Source: Gnetum montanum
Taxonomy: Eukaryota; Streptophyta; Gnetopsida; Gnetales; Gnetaceae
Reading direction: 5' to 3'
Length of the DNA stretch: 64,000 nucleotides
NCBI GenBank assembly: GCA_015680685.1
Contig: MNCI01011418.1
Location: 111,195 to 175,194 of the forward strand
The first letter of the stretch is position 1; every line of letters begins with the position of its first letter. Below are positions 42,820 to 56,405 of this stretch, in pieces. Below the pieces are notes generated by a model, which did not search any database, had not been told where the DNA came from, and saw only the letters and a list, made by a program, of their open reading frames with translations. The position numbers and the translations under genes were made by a program.

Positions 42820-45300
42820 ATGAAGATGTTAAACCACCAGTCCCATAGGAGTGCAAAGTGGTATATACACATCCCGATGAGTATGTACTGGACTTCACCT
42901 TCATCCTACACCACGATGAGCAGCTACAATGGTGTGACATGGAGGGAAACATTGTAATGCCCCTGATCAATCTATGCCCAAGATGCTATTTCAAACTCTT
43001 AAAAAGTTGGGCATCCCAGATCTTTAAGAGGAATGCATTGTGCATGGTTATAACACTTGGGACTACCGTCCCACCAAAACACAACATAGAAGAGATCAAC
43101 ACCAAGAGAAGCACCATGAGTTCACAAAGCGAAAACACTTCACTAATCCCTTGTTCCTATCAAACCAAAATAACAATGAGGATCCTCCCTCTGGGGGTTC
43201 TCAACATGAAGATTCTCCACTTCTTGTTATTGGTGATGAGGGTGTGGCCCTAAACCTATGATCCACTGTTAATAAACCAAGTTTAGGAAAAAGTGATAGT
43301 CAAGGTAGGGACTTAGGCAAACATCAAGATGGAAAGGAATCTAAGAATAGTGGTCATAATGAGTAAAGAGGTGGTGGCAGATACCGTAGTGGTGGTGGCA
43401 ATCCACCTTCCTCTTTATCCTTTTCATCTGATTCTCAACATCCCTTTTCATCTTCTGGTTCTAATAGAAGCTGTTGTAGAAATAATCATGATGAAGATGA
43501 TTAACAAGATAACAATGATCATAGAGCTGGCCAAGAATGCAAGGGTACCAAGAACCATCATTGGCATCATCAACATAATGATAATGATGAACCTCTATTG
43601 GCAACTCAAAGCATGCTTAACATTGTAGAGGTAGTTAAGATCCCAACTAGGCATGTGAAAGATAGTCAGATCAAGTGCTTGGACATGAACAATATTTCAA
43701 GATTTAAGAACGAATGTAACTCAGATCCAAAAAATCATCTACAAGGCTTTCATGATGCTTGTGCCTTGCATAACATTGAAAATGATTAGCAGAAACTCAA
43801 GCTCTTCCCCATAACACTCATTAAGGAAGAAAAAAGTAAGTACTAGTCCCTAGAGTTGGAATCTATCTACCGATGAAGTACAATGCTTGATCTATTCAAT
43901 AAAAAATACCAGATGTACTCCAAAGTGTCTAATATATGAAGGAAAATCCAAGGATGGAAATAGAAAACACATGAACCCTTGGATGCTGCCATGGGTAGAT
44001 ATTATTCTCTCTTACATTGATGCCCTAGCCATGGTTATTCTTAGAGAAAACAACTCCACCACATCATAGATGGGCTTACAGCAAAAACCAAAAGAAATCT
44101 TGGGGTTTATGTCTAAAGGAGACTATCTAAACTAAGAGTGCATCAAATACAAAAGTTGATAGAGCATGTAGCAAAAGAAGAAGGTGAGTTAAGAAAAAGG
44201 GAAAGTGCAAAGGAATATCATATAGACCCTTCCATTAGGAAAAGGGAGGTCCAATTCTATGACAAGGAGGAGTCACCACTTGATGAAGTGGTGAATAGGA
44301 AAATCATGTCTACTGAAAAATCTATTTAGGAAATTTTAGCAAAGGTTGATAAATTATGGAGCTCTTTGGATGAAAAGTTCCAAACTGCTATGACGATTAC
44401 TGAAGCATCCAAAGAATAGAATAGTGATTGTGATCATAGGAGGTGAAAAGAAGTTGAACATGCCTACCAAAGAGGTAAGGGAAAAGCTACTATAGTTGAA
44501 GAAGTTGTGGGGACAAAGTCTGATGATGGTACTAGCTATGACATCTATCAATATGAACATCCAAAGGGTTGTTGCCCTGCGGTGTCAAACTTACAAGAGT
44601 CTATGTTGTACGTGCTGAATCCTCGATTAGCATGTAGGCAAGCACCTAGATAATTACCTTATCCTCAAGGCAATCTAAGGTAGTTCCACTAACAACAACA
44701 AGCTTATTATCCAACTAGAAATCCACCAAAAACATATGAGCAATACCAACAATGGCACCAACCACAATCATGGGAATGCCACTGCCAAGACAGCAGTACC
44801 CTTACATGCAATCAGATTCATATGGGTACTATGTTTTGCAACCCATTTCTCCATAAAGCTCTGCAAGCCATGCCTCATTCTAACATCACTATTACCCTCT
44901 AGATCATCGAACTCATTTGCCATCTACTCAAAGGAAGCACCCATATTCATAACACCCTCTACATTCATTTTCACACATCCCTCCACCCTTTTCCCAATTA
45001 CCTCTTACTCTATCCATGCAAGGTAAAATTCCCCCATAGCTGTAGCAACAAAATGCTACGAGGGCTATGAATTTACAACTAGCCTTCCAGCCAAGTGGTT
45101 CAGAGAATTGTTCTACGAAATGACCATTTTTCTAACCCAATAGTCCTTCCAAACCTTCACAACCTAATGCAGCTAGTCACTTTGTATCTCCAACACCTTC
45201 ATCCTCTACATCAAACACATTTGAGTTCCCTTCAAACCAAACACCGCCTCAAATCTACACTGTGATGTTAACTCATGTTGTTTCCAACTAGATCAAGGTT
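42820..45300 (+). pseudogene. gag: Degenerate gag of element C (Athila-like)
   Basis: A likely start is ATG 42820 (MKMLNHQ in one frame, HEDVKPPVP in the frame that aligns to B). The block HPDEYVLDFTFILHHDEQLQ matches B's N-terminus. The gag core (43600-44150) reads IPTRHVKDSQIKCLDMNNIS, HLQGFHDACALHNIEND, RYYSLLH.CPSHGYS, HHIIDGL, then a helical piece IQKLIEHVAKEEGELRKRES (44138 on). In the zinc knuckle both leading cysteines are lost (YDIYQYEHPKGCCP, about 44537-44578). A Pro/Ser/Gln-rich tail follows to about 45300. Many stops. Confidence 0.75.
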
Positions 45301-45349
45301 GGTAACATTTCCACAAAAAGATCTAACCTAGGAAGTCCTCTTATTTACT

Positions 45350-48300
45350 TGAATATCGCTAGACATAAGCCATGCAAGGCTCTTCTTTACTCTGGTTCTG
45401 GTATCAGTCCCATCTCCCATGACATGTTGAAGGCCTAGAACCTACCACCTCTTAAGAAGAGCAACATCCATTTGGAATTGGTAGACAAGTCAATCACCAT
45501 TCCTTTGGGGTTAGTAGAGGACATTGTGATCATAGTTAGTGGATGGTCCTATACTGCAAATTTTCTAGTGATCAAGATTAAGAACTGCAAAGGTGACTTC
45601 CCCATCATTATGGAAAGGGCATGGTTAAGCATAGTTTATGTGAAAATGGGTATAAGGAACCTCTCCTTGGAAATCTCCAAGGAAAATGGATTTGGACAAC
45701 TAAAGAAGAAGCATGTTTAATGCATCATGTATAGTGATAATGGGTGCAATTGCATGCAGAAAATCTGGTCCATCAAAAGTACATACATTAAAGCATGCAA
45801 TCAGTGTGCACAAGATACAAATATCCAAAAGTGCCTATACACAACAACCACAAAGCAAGAGGGCATCCAGTGGCTAACAGCTAACTTTGATAGTATCACA
45901 TTATGCATGGAACCAACTAAGAGCCTGACATGTGCTTATGTCAAAGGCATAGATGAACTCGAGCAAGTTCATGAATAACTCTTTAATGATGAAAATGATG
46001 ATACCTATTGGGGAGAGTTGGAAATCCCTGATAATTTCAAATAGAAGCTCCTACAGTTAAAAACTCTACTAACCAACATGGAGTATGCATTTTTAAATAT
46101 TGGTAAGTTGATATCATCAATGCAAGTCTTGCTCCTAAACAAAAAGACAAGCTATTGCAGGTAGTTAACAAGTGGCCAACAACATTTTCTTGTTCATATC
46201 CTTAGCTAACTAGAATTGATCCAAGGATATGCCAACATCACATCTACATCAACCCAACCATGAAGCCACAAAGGTTGTTAAACCCCAAACTAAAGTAGAT
46301 CATCAAGGAGAAAATAGAACAACTCTTCAAGGTGGGGTTCATCTATCCCATTGTAGATAGTGAGTGGATTAGCCCACTCATAATTGTACTAAAGAAAGGT
46401 AGCAAGAGGTGGGTCTGCATTGACTTTAGTCTATTGAACATGACAACATTTAAATATCATTTCTCATTGCCATTTGTGAACCAAGTGTTGGACACCATCT
46501 TTGGGCATTGTTATTATAGCTTCTTGGATGGTTATAGTGGCTATAACCAAATCCAAATTACGCTAGAAGATTAGGCCAAGACTACATTCACAAGTCCCTG
46601 CGGAACTCTTACATACTGTAAGATGCCATTTGGTCTATGTAATACCTCTGCAACATTTCAACACTTGGTCCTTAGTATTTTCCAACAACAAATTGGTAAC
46701 AGGGTAGAATTCTTTATGGATGACCTCTCGACCTATGGGGCTACATTTGAGCAAGCCCTAGACCACCTTAAGCAGCTTTTAAAAATATATGTTGAAACAC
46801 ACCTTAGGCTCAATTGGAAGAAAAGCCATCTAATGGTCTAGGAGGGCATAGTACTAGGGCATTGAATTTCACAAGAAGGGATTGAGGTAGACGTGAAAAA
46901 GATAAGGGTCATCCAAGGAATCACACACTAACTAGAGATAGTCAAAGACATCCGATCATTCCTTGAACATACTAGCTACTATTGGTTATTCATAGAAAAT
47001 TTTGCTAAGGTTGCAAATTCATTAGTCAAGCTTACGAAGAAAGATGCTATGTTCATCTAGAATAAGGAATGTGAACATGCATTCTAGCAACTAAAAGATA
47101 AACTCATGGAAACTCCAATTCTACAAGCACCAAATTGGTCTAGACCATTCCACATAATGATGGACACAGCTAATTATGTTGTGGAAGCTATACTTACACA
47201 GTTGGATGATTAAAAATGTCCATATTACATCCACTACATGAGTCAAAGCATTGTGGGTGCACAGTTGAATTACATCACATCTAAGAAAGAACTAATGGCA
47301 TTGGTGTATTCTCTCAAAAAGTTTAGGCACTATGTGCTTGGCTATAAGATGTTTGTGAACACAGATCACAGTGACATCTGCTTCCTAATGAACAATCCGA
47401 TAGCAAGCCCCTCTATCATACAATGGCTTGTGATCTTACAAGAATTCAATCTCACAATGGTAGATTGGAAATGGACTAAGAATGTGGTCGCTAACCACCT
47501 ATCTCAATTAAGATGGGATAATATAGAGGAGGAAAGCCTACTCTTTGATGAATTTTCAAACGAACTCCTCTTTACAAGAGTAATAAATGATCAAGTGCTC
47601 GCTAAATCAAAATGGTACAATGGCATCCTCACTTACCTTCTTACTCAGGAGATGCCACAAGATTTGAAATTTAGGAAGAAACAACAATTTCTCAATTGAG
47701 TAAAGTACTTTATGGAAATCAATGAACACCTTTATAAGGTGTGTGCCGATGACCTAGTTCGTTGGTGTGTCCCTGATGTGGATCCACTACGCGTTCTCTA
47801 GGATTCTCATGAAGGTCCTTATAGAGCCACTATGCAAGGAGATGCATAGCCATAAAAATCCTAATGGCAAGATATTATTGGCCTATAATCTTCAGGTGCA
47901 TCCACCAATTTGTCTGATCTTATAAGCATTGTCAAAGAGATGGTGGGATGACTGCACAAATGGAGGGTCCTCAATAGTGGATTCAACCACTAGAACCCTT
48001 AGACATATGGGGCATGGACTTCATGGGTCCCATCACATCCATGTCCAATAAAAATGTGTATATCATCATAGCAATCAACTACTACACCAAATGGTTAGAA
48101 GCAGCAACCGTCACTGATTGTACATCATCCATGACTACTAGATTTGTACAATAAAATGTTGTAAATAGGTTTGGGATGCCACGTGTACTAATTTCTAACA
48201 ATGGAACTCATTTTATAAGTACCACATTTTGAAAAATTATGCAATGCTTGGGGGTTGAACATAAATTAACAACACCCTATCACCTTCAAGCCAATGGTCA

Positions 48301-48860
48301 AGTAGAGGTAATTAACAAGGAGATCACAAAGATCCTAACAAGAACCATAAGCAAATATAGGAGAAATTGGAGCACAAAACTCAATGATACTCTTTGGACC
48401 TATGGCTCAACATGGAAACTCCCTATTGGCTACTCTCCCTACGAGCTAGTATACAAAAAACTTCCAATGCTCCCAATTTAATCCAAGCCCCATACACTCT
48501 CAACAGCTTGTGAACTGAATCTTGATCTAAGTCTAGCATAAATAGAAAGATTGACCAACCTCAATGTGCTAGATGAAAATTGATTAGTGGCCTTATCTTT
48601 GAATGAAGTGGATAAGGCATTTAATAAGTAATGCCATGACTTGAGAATATGGATAGTAAAATTTCAACCAGGAGATAAGGTTCTATATTGGAACCCCACA
48701 CACGTACCCTAGAAAACAAAGTTCCAAATGTTGTGGAAGGGACCTTACATAATTGTTAAAACCTTTCCTTCTAGGACCATGATCATATACAAACTTGAGA
48801 GTCCAAATAAAACGTAGTTGGTCAACATCTAACAAATAAAGCTTCTTCATGAGCCCAAGT
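45350..48860 (+). pseudogene. pol: Degenerate pol of element C: protease, RT, RNase H, integrase
   Basis: Protease: ALLYSGSGISPIS (near 45373-45411) has Tyr for the catalytic Asp; MELVDKSITIPLGLVEDIVI and IMERAWLSIVYV follow (45472-45720). RT (46040-46850): DSEWISPLIIV, VCIDFSLLN, DGYSGYNQIQI, MPFGLCNTSATFQ, catalytic box VEFFMDDLST. RNase H: IMMDTANYVV, TSKKELMALVYSLKKFRHYV, TDHSDICFLM. The integrase zinc finger has Tyr for the first Cys (SYKHCQ), as in B. The catalytic core keeps GMDFMGP and QVEVINKEI, but its second Asp is Asn (ISNNGTHF). The C-terminal block GDKVLYWNP lies near 48675. Stops recur throughout. Confidence 0.85.
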
Positions 48861-49168
48861 AAGCCAATGCAATGAATACCTCAAAGAATGGACAACCACA
48901 TTTAATTTTTTGGATCTCCTTCTTCCAACTCAATCATAGTGGAGATGGCCATCTCTACTAAATCATCCATATGGCTCCTTAATTTTTCTATTTTTTGTTT
49001 TTTACATTTTTTGTTTTTGTAAGTTATTTATTTTACACCTTTTTAATTTTAAAGCTCTTTCTTATTTTACACCATTTTTTTGTTTTACACCATAATTAGT
49101 ACATTTAAACATTTTTTGAACATTTTACACTTTCTTATATAGTTTACTTTGTTTTGTTTAAGTGTGAT
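48861..49168 (+). other. Spacer of element C, part left of inserted element I
   Basis: Untranslated. T-rich from 48960 to 49150 (TTTACATTTTTTG words), matching the T-rich tract of B at 35825-35960. The last five bases GTGAT (49164-49168) are the target duplication of element I. Confidence 0.65.
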
Positions 49169-51842
49169 TGTTACATCCCATCTAGAGACAGTAGGTATGG
49201 TTGTCCACTTATAAGTTATACATTACTTGTGGAGTCCTGATGGGTTTTTGCGAACGGGTTAATGTATTTTATATGTTATGAGGCTTCATTTTTATGTTAT
49301 GATTATGATGTCTTTACATGCTTAACTAATGTGATTATGTACACTAGCCCTGTGTGATGTGTCAGACAAGTGATGTTACTGGAAGGGGTGTTGGATTGGG
49401 GTACAAGAGCATCGATCCGGTATGTTTTTATGCTTTATGTGTTATTTTGTCATGTAGGAATTTGTACTATAGCACTATGTTGTATGATTTTTGAGTGTGG
49501 TTTTGGCATGTGAATGTGTAGAGCGTATGATAAGGATCCCATAGGTTTAAACGGATTTTGATTTTGTGTCCCGATCTATTTGTTATGTAGGTTTAAAGTT
49601 TATAGTTTTAGTTGCAGAGATGGAAAATAAAAATAACTTACAAAAATCGTTCCTTTAAAAAATAATAAAGAATTCAAATAAAAAAAAGAAAAGTAAAATT
49701 CATGTTAGGTTGCACGTGATGTGTGCTACATCTGTTTTGTCTTTTTATTTTCTAATAAAATAAACATAAGCCTTGTTTTTTTTTCTTATTTTAACACATT
49801 GCCCTTTTGCACCATCATGCTTGGGGCTTTTTTCTATTTCTTTTGTATACAAAAACAAAAATGCACAAGACTTTGTTTTCTTCTATTTTTTTTCTTTGCT
49901 CTTTTCCTCTCTTCCACCTCTTTCCTGGATTGTGAGCCTTATGGATGCTTTTTGCTTATTCTAAACCTAGATTTGGGATTGCTATGGTCATATCTACATA
50001 GGTGTAGAACTTGTTGAGAGAAAAATAGAGTCCTACCATATTTTTGAAGATTTTGTACTTGTTTAAGCCTTTTTACCCTAACAATTTTAATTGGTGGGTT
50101 GTCTTTATCTTTTCCCTGTATTTTTGTGCTAGATTAGTGTATATGAGTATGCGATGGGGGCATGTGGGGTTGATAGCTCAAAGTCTAAGCTTAGACATGT
50201 TATTTTGCATAGTTCCCAGAATTGTATGATTTTGGTTATGAATTTTTTATTAATATATATGGGATGTATAGTATGATGTGGACTTGTAGAATATGATATG
50301 TGTTGTAGAGGAGACTCATATGATTGGAATATATTATTTGTGGGGTCTATTGGAACATGAGCATTTTTTTGGTGTTCCAATCCTTTTTTGTAGTACTTAA
50401 TATTATTTAAATATTATTTTATTAATTAAACTTTGAACACACATAACTTTACTTCCAAGAGTCCAATCTAGGTAAAATTAGTGTCGTTGGGATCATTTTG
50501 GGAAGTACTTTCTATGTGTGGGATTAGTTTTCTCTTTGGGCATATATCATTTTGAAGGTTATTCTAGTAGTCATTTGTATGGAAATATGTGTCTTTTGAG
50601 GAATATGGTATTGTTTTTTAATATTGAGGTCTTTTTTCTATTGCATCATGTTATTATTTTCATGGAATGACTATAATTGTTAGGGGTGGATATGTGTGGT
50701 TATGTTGTTTGGATGTGTTGTGCTTATGACCTATGTTGGCTTAAGCTAGCCAAATAATGTATATGTTTTTGCAACGATGCTTGTGATGGTCATTGGCAGG
50801 TGGTGCTAGCATGAGGGTGTGGATCAGTTGGTGATGAGGCACCCTGGATGTAGTATGGATTGACCTCCACTATGATGCATTGGTGAGGCTCCTATCTTAG
50901 GCCTCATCCTGAGAGTAGGAGAGCGTAGGTGTGTTCGTCCCTACAGTTGGTCCATGGCATAGGTGTGTTCATCCCTATCGCTAGTCCTCCAGAAGGCTAG
51001 TGGTTGCGAGTCATAGGTTAACAAGCCTTAGCACTGGTTGGATAAATAAAAGACCTAAAGGCAATGGCTGTTATGAATATTCATAACATTTCACATGCGA
51101 CATTGAGCACAGATGTGCTAGCAACCACATGGGCTATGTATGTGATAGTATTGGTTTATGAGTCATATCATTGAAAATAGGTGTTCTATTTGGATTATGA
51201 TTGTGTGGATCATGGACTATTTATGGTATATCATGGGTATGATGACATGGGCATGATAGATGATGTTGGACCATGGCTTTGTTTGAGATTGTATGATAGT
51301 ATGTTAGCTTTATGGGTGATATGGTTTGTGTTATTTTAAGCATGCATAAGACTAATGGTGGTTGTAGGTTGCCTTTTACCCCACTCCTCTCCTCTAGTGC
51401 AACACTTGTTGAACATCTAGCAAGGGAAGTGTAAAGGCTTAACACTTAGTTATGTACTGACTTTATTTAATTACAGGTAAAAGGTGCATGAGCTTAGGCA
51501 AGCACGAAGAGAGAGAGAGAGTAGAGGAGGGGAAAATCCTTCAATACTTGTGTGGACTAGATATCCTTGTATGAAACTCTTTGTACTCTTCTATATATGA
51601 TGATGAGGTTTATGTGTTTTTGTATTTTAGCAAAGTAGTAAATAGTTTGATTTATGTAAAGACATGCATTTTTATAAAGTAATATGTATGTTTAGTTTTT
51701 GGTGTGGTAGGAAATTATTATACTATTTGACCTTCCTGGATATCATGTATTCTACAAATTATTGGTTTTAGTTATCAGGCTTCTGTGATAAGATTACTTG
51801 ATCCTAGGCATCACCCTACCCTCGCTAGGGTGGGGTGTTACA
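49169..51842 (+). repeat. 5' LTR of element I (2674 bp)
   Basis: TGTTACATCCCATC to GGGGTGTTACA. A T-rich segment (49740-49930) and an AT-rich palindromic run (50390-50430) are present in both LTRs. CTATATATGA at 51591-51600, about 240 bp before the LTR end, could be a TATA box, but this is weak. Short open stretches inside do not resemble proteins. Relative to the 3' LTR it has small indels, such as a segment near 50720-50755. Confidence 0.92.
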
Positions 51843-51860
51843 TTGTGGTATCAAAGCTAG
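51843..51860 (+). other. Primer-binding site of element I (initiator tRNA-Met type)
   Basis: TTGTGGTATCAAAGCTAG directly follows the LTR. It contains TGGTATCAAAGC, one base from the TGGTATCAGAGC complementary to plant initiator tRNA-Met, usual for chromoviruses. Confidence 0.8.
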
Positions 51861-51923
51861 TTTATTTTAATGTTGTATGATGGTGGGGGTACTCACCCAT
51901 TTGTGTAATTTCAAGTTATAGAT

Positions 51924-53030
51924 ATGTATAGTAGATGTGGTCATGATGCTGGTGGGGCTCATAGACCAGAAGGGCCTAATGACAAGACCAAATGGACAAG
52001 AGCAGCCTCCTCCAACATCTAACAATGATCTTGCAAATAGGCAACCTGAGCTTATACAATAATTGTTACAAATCCTATAGCAGCATGTTGCAGCTAGTGA
52101 TGTTGTTGTTCCCATGATCAAGGAAGTGGATAATGGTAGTGGTAGTGGAGTCTTAAGAGAATAAAACAAGTAGCATATTAATAGGGAACTAGTGAAGTAT
52201 TTTTAGAAATTGGGACCTCCAAAATTTGATGGCACTAAGGATCCCACTATGGCTACAAAATGGTTCAAAAAATTGCAAAAGGCTTTTGATTTAATGGGCT
52301 ATTCATCGGTTCAGCAAACTCAGTTGGAAATTTATAAATTGGCTAGTACTGCCTGGTGTTGGTGGATAACTGAAGAGCAGGCTAAGGGATGGACTAGTCA
52401 AGAGGTGGCATGTGATGATTTTCTAGCATCTTTTAGAGGTCATTATGTGTCTACCCAATATGCATAGGCTAAGAAGGATGAGTTCTACCATTTGTATCAA
52501 GGTAGTTGGTCTGTGGTGGAGTATGATGCTCATTTTTTTTGAGTTGAGTAGTTATGTACCCTAGATGCAAACAAATGCTTGGGCACAGGCAAACAGGATT
52601 GTTCACAATTTGAGATCATCTTTGAAGGATCACCTATTACCTCTTAGATTGACTTTCTATGATGAAGCTAGAGCAATAGCCATGGATTTAGAGGAGAGTC
52701 AATGGGAAGATATAGTGCATAGAGAGAGGAGATAGGGGCAAAAGAGAGGATTGACATCTAGAGAGAGGCATGGCCCCTCTAAGCAAGCTCGTGGCCATGG
52801 AGGAGACTGTCCAACACCTGCTCATGATCCTACTATTGGATTTGGTCATCGAGCTATTGTTTGTTATAGATGTGGGTAGCCTTGTCATCTACAGAGGGAT
52901 TGCCAGAATTTTTTTGCATGTGGAAGCTAGGGCATTAGGCTTGAGAGTGCCTAAAGTAAGTAGGTAGTAGTCGAGGAGGCAAAGGCTGAGGATAGCAACC
53001 TCTATTTCAAGGTGGGTGGGGAGCACTAGT
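51924..53030 (+). pseudogene. gag: Degenerate gag of element I (chromovirus)
   Basis: The first ATG after the PBS is 51924. The gag core starts near 52200 with KLGPPKFDGTKDPTMATKWF, then KKLQKAFDLMGYSSVQQTQL and TAWCWWITEEQAKG, open from 52210 to 52467. A stop follows at YVSTQYA. The zinc knuckle CYRCG.PCHLQRDC (52862-52903) keeps Cys-x2-Cys-x4-His-x4-Cys spacing with an internal stop. It packages the element RNA in intact relatives. Confidence 0.75.
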
Positions 53031-53099
53031 CACTAAACCTAGAGGAGGGGACCAGAGGACTCAAGGATGGATGTATGCCTTAACAAACCAACCTTTGGA

Positions 53100-56000
53100 T
53101 GTGTAGCCAAACATAGTAATGGAGACAGAAGGTATGATTTTGGGCTTTGTTGTGTTAATGTTATTTGATCTTGGTGCTATCCATTCTATCATAGATCCTA
53201 TGGTTGCACATCATGTGGCTCTTATATGTCATTCTCTTTCTCTAGGGTTAATAGTATCTTCTGCTAGGGGTGATGAAACTTGAGTTGATCAGCTGTGTAT
53301 AGGTGTGCTAGTAGAATTAGAAGGTGTGTAGTGGGTTAGTATTTTACATGTTATGGATCTTGGGGTATATGATGTTATTTTAGGAATGGATTGGTGGTCA
53401 CAGTTCAATGCTAGTTTGGACTATTAAAAAAAGCTCCTGTGATTACAATCAGTTTAGGATGCTCTGTTTGAGGTACAAACTCATCTGAGGACTATGCACC
53501 TAGATTTAATCTCCTCTCAAATGTACCATACGATGCTTCAAAAAGGGTATGAATGTTTTGTGGCTATAATCTATAAAATCGATCTAGTGAAGATAAATCA
53601 AATTCCTATGGTTCATGAATTCCCTGATGTATTCTATTCAGAATTATTGGGTTTGCCATCGACGTAAGAGATTAAGTTCGAGATCGAACTTAAACCTGGT
53701 ATAGAGCCTATTTCAAAGGCTCCACATAGGATGTCTTCTGTAGAGCTAATAGAGCTAAAGATTCAACTTCAAGAATTGTTGGATAAAGGCCTTATTCACC
53801 CCAGTGTATCATCGTGGGGTGCACCTATGCTATTTGTTAAAAATAAGGATGGGAGTTTGTGGTTATGCATAGATTATAGGCAGTTAAACCAAGTGAATGT
53901 GAAAAATAGATATCCTTTTCCACGCATTGATGACTTGTTGTATCAGCTTCCAAGATCTCATGTATTCTCAAAAATTGATCTCAAGTCTAGGTATCATCAA
54001 GTGCGAGTTCGTGAGTAGGATGTGTCAAAGAAAACATTCAAGACATGGTATGGGAACTATGAGTTTTTGGTGCTACCCTTTGGATTGACAACAATACTAG
54101 CAGTTTTCATGCATCTCATGAATAATGTGAGGCATCCATTCCTAGATCAATTTATGATTGTATTCATTGATGATATCTTAGTATATTTTCCTCATGAGCA
54201 ATTGCATGCAGAGCACTTGTGGATGGTTTTATAGACTTTGAGGGAGAACCAACTGTATGCTCATTCATCCAAGCATTCATTTTGGCAATCAAATATTTAG
54301 TTCTTAGGACATGTGGTGTCAAGAGTTGGTATCTTTGTGGATCCTGCAAAGATTGTTGTCATTTGTGATTGGCCTAGGAAATAATCAATAGTGGAGGTAC
54401 AAAGCTTCTTGGCATTAGTAGGATATTATTGAAGGTTTGTGGAACATTTCTCTCACATAGCATCTCTTTTGATCCAATTGTTAAGAAAAGAGGCTAACTT
54501 TACTTGGTGCCCAGCTTGTCATGTTGCATTTGAGGAGTTGAAGCATAGATTGGTGACTACTTCTATGCTAATATCTCCTACACTAGGAAACCCATATAAT
54601 GTTTGAGATGATGCTTTAGGGGATGGATTTGGTTGTGTGTTGATGTAGGATGGATAGGTTATGGTTTATGCATCCTATCATTTAAGGCCACATGAAATTA
54701 GATATCCCATGCGTGATCTAGAATTGGATGCTATGATCTTTGCATTGAAGATTTGGTGGCATTATCTATATGGAGAGCAAGTTACTATTTGGACTAACCA
54801 TAAGAGACTCTAATATCTTATGACTTAGCCATAGTTAAACCTGTGACAATGTAGATGGATGAATTTGCTTGCTAATTTTGATTTCACTATTAAATATAGG
54901 CCTAGCAAGACTAACAAAGTAACATATGCATTTAGTAGGGTGGCAAGTAAGCTTAATAACTTAACAATCCAATGAGATTTTCAAGAGCAGATATGAGAGC
55001 AATAATGACATGACCCTTGATGTCAGGCATTGAGGCAATAGATTACCTTTGATGGACCACTCTATATGGATAGTCATGGAGTATTACGAAGGGATGGTTG
55101 AGTATGTGTTCTAAAATCTCTACGACTTTAGTTGATGGACAAGGCCCACTTGAGTAGATACCAAATGCATCTAGGTAATCAAAAAATTAACCAAAATTTA
55201 TGCTAGATGTATTGGTGGCCTAGTATGAAGAGGAATGTAGGAGAGTATGTATCTCATTGTTTAATTTGCTAGCAAGTGAAGATAGAGCATCAGAGACCTG
55301 GGGGATAGTTTCATTTCCATGACATTCCTTAATGAAAATGGAATGTCATTTGTATGGATTTCATTATTGGTCTTCCACAAGCTTGTAGTGGCCATGATGC
55401 TATCTTAGTAGTTGTTGATTTGTTGAAAAAGTTTGTCCATTTCCTTACCACATGATCATCAGTAAGTGCAGTAGAAATTGTGCATCTCTTTCTTATAGAG
55501 ATAGTGTCGTTGTACGGTGTGCCACGACAAATTATTAGGGATAGAGATGCTTGATTCATGTTACAATTTTGGTAGGCATTTCAAAAGGAGATGGGTACAA
55601 AACTAAATATAAGGTTGGCATATCATCCATAAATTGAGGGGGTGAATCAAATTGTAGAAGACATGTTGAGAGCCTATGCTTTGTAGTATAGAAAAGGTTG
55701 GCATTGGATGCTACCATTAGCTAAATTTGCATATAAAAATAGTTATCAAGAGAGTTTGCAAGTAGCACCATATGAGATTTTATATGGTAGGCCATGTAGA
55801 ACACCTTTACATTGGGATACCATAGAAGATTGTTAGCAGGTGAGCACTGACTTGGTGAGGTAGACTATAGAGCAGATTCAGAAGATCCAAGATAGATTGA
55901 AAGCTGCATACGATAGGCAGGCAACATATGCTAATTGGCATCAAAGCCCATTGGAGTTTGCAGTCAAAGATCATGTATTTCTTCATGTTTCCCCTTTGAT

Positions 56001-56400
56001 AGGCCTTACTCAATTTGGCCAAAAATGGAAATTGGCTCTTAGATACATTGGTCCATTTTAGGTGTTACAATGGATTAGGAAAGTGGCCTATCAAATAGCA
56101 TTACCTCCTCATTTGGTGCATGTCCATGATTTATTTCATGTATCTATGCTACAACATTATGTGCCTGATGAACAGCATGTGATTAGCCATTCAGAAATAC
56201 AACTATAGTTTGATGTTAGTTATGTTGAGCAACCGATAAAGATTGTTGATCGTATGGTGTGACAACTACGTAGTAAAGTTGTTCCTATGGTCAAAATTTT
56301 ATGGAGTAGACATGGAGCTTGAGAGGCTACTTGGGAGGTGGAGACTGAGATGTGCACAGCTCATTCTGAGATTGTCTAGGAGGAAGATTCTCAAGGAGGG
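53100..56400 (+). pseudogene. pol: Degenerate pol of element I: protease, RT, RNase H, integrase, chromodomain
   Basis: Protease: LFDLGAIHSII (Leu inside the D-S/T-G active site) and YDVILGMDWW. RT, open 53731-54018: [57 protein letters not shown]; catalytic box FIDDILVY near 54160. RNase H: DLELDAMIFALKIWWHYLYG, TNHKRL (54710-54810). Integrase: zinc finger HCLIC near 55258, ICMDFIIGLP (55348 on) and IIRDRDA keep both Asp, but YHP.IEGVNQIVEDML (55621-55668) lacks the stretch carrying the catalytic Glu. The C-terminal chromodomain (about 56230-56385) reads IKIVDRMV, LRSKVVPMVKILWSRHGA, EATWEVETEM, the diverged type typical of Tekay/Del. It targets integration to heterochromatin in intact relatives. 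Stops throughout. Confidence 0.85.
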
Positions 56401-56405
56401 GAGAG
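56393..56405 (+). other. Polypurine tract of element I
   Basis: AAGGAGGGGAGAG lies directly before the 3' LTR start TGTTACATCCC. Confidence 0.8.

Noticed and set aside
49721-50380. Small proteins inside the LTRs of I (for example around 49721-50017, 50129-50380 and their 3' LTR copies)
   Set aside because: They appear in both LTRs only because LTRs are duplicates. The frames are not preserved between the two copies beyond shared DNA identity, and they resemble no family.
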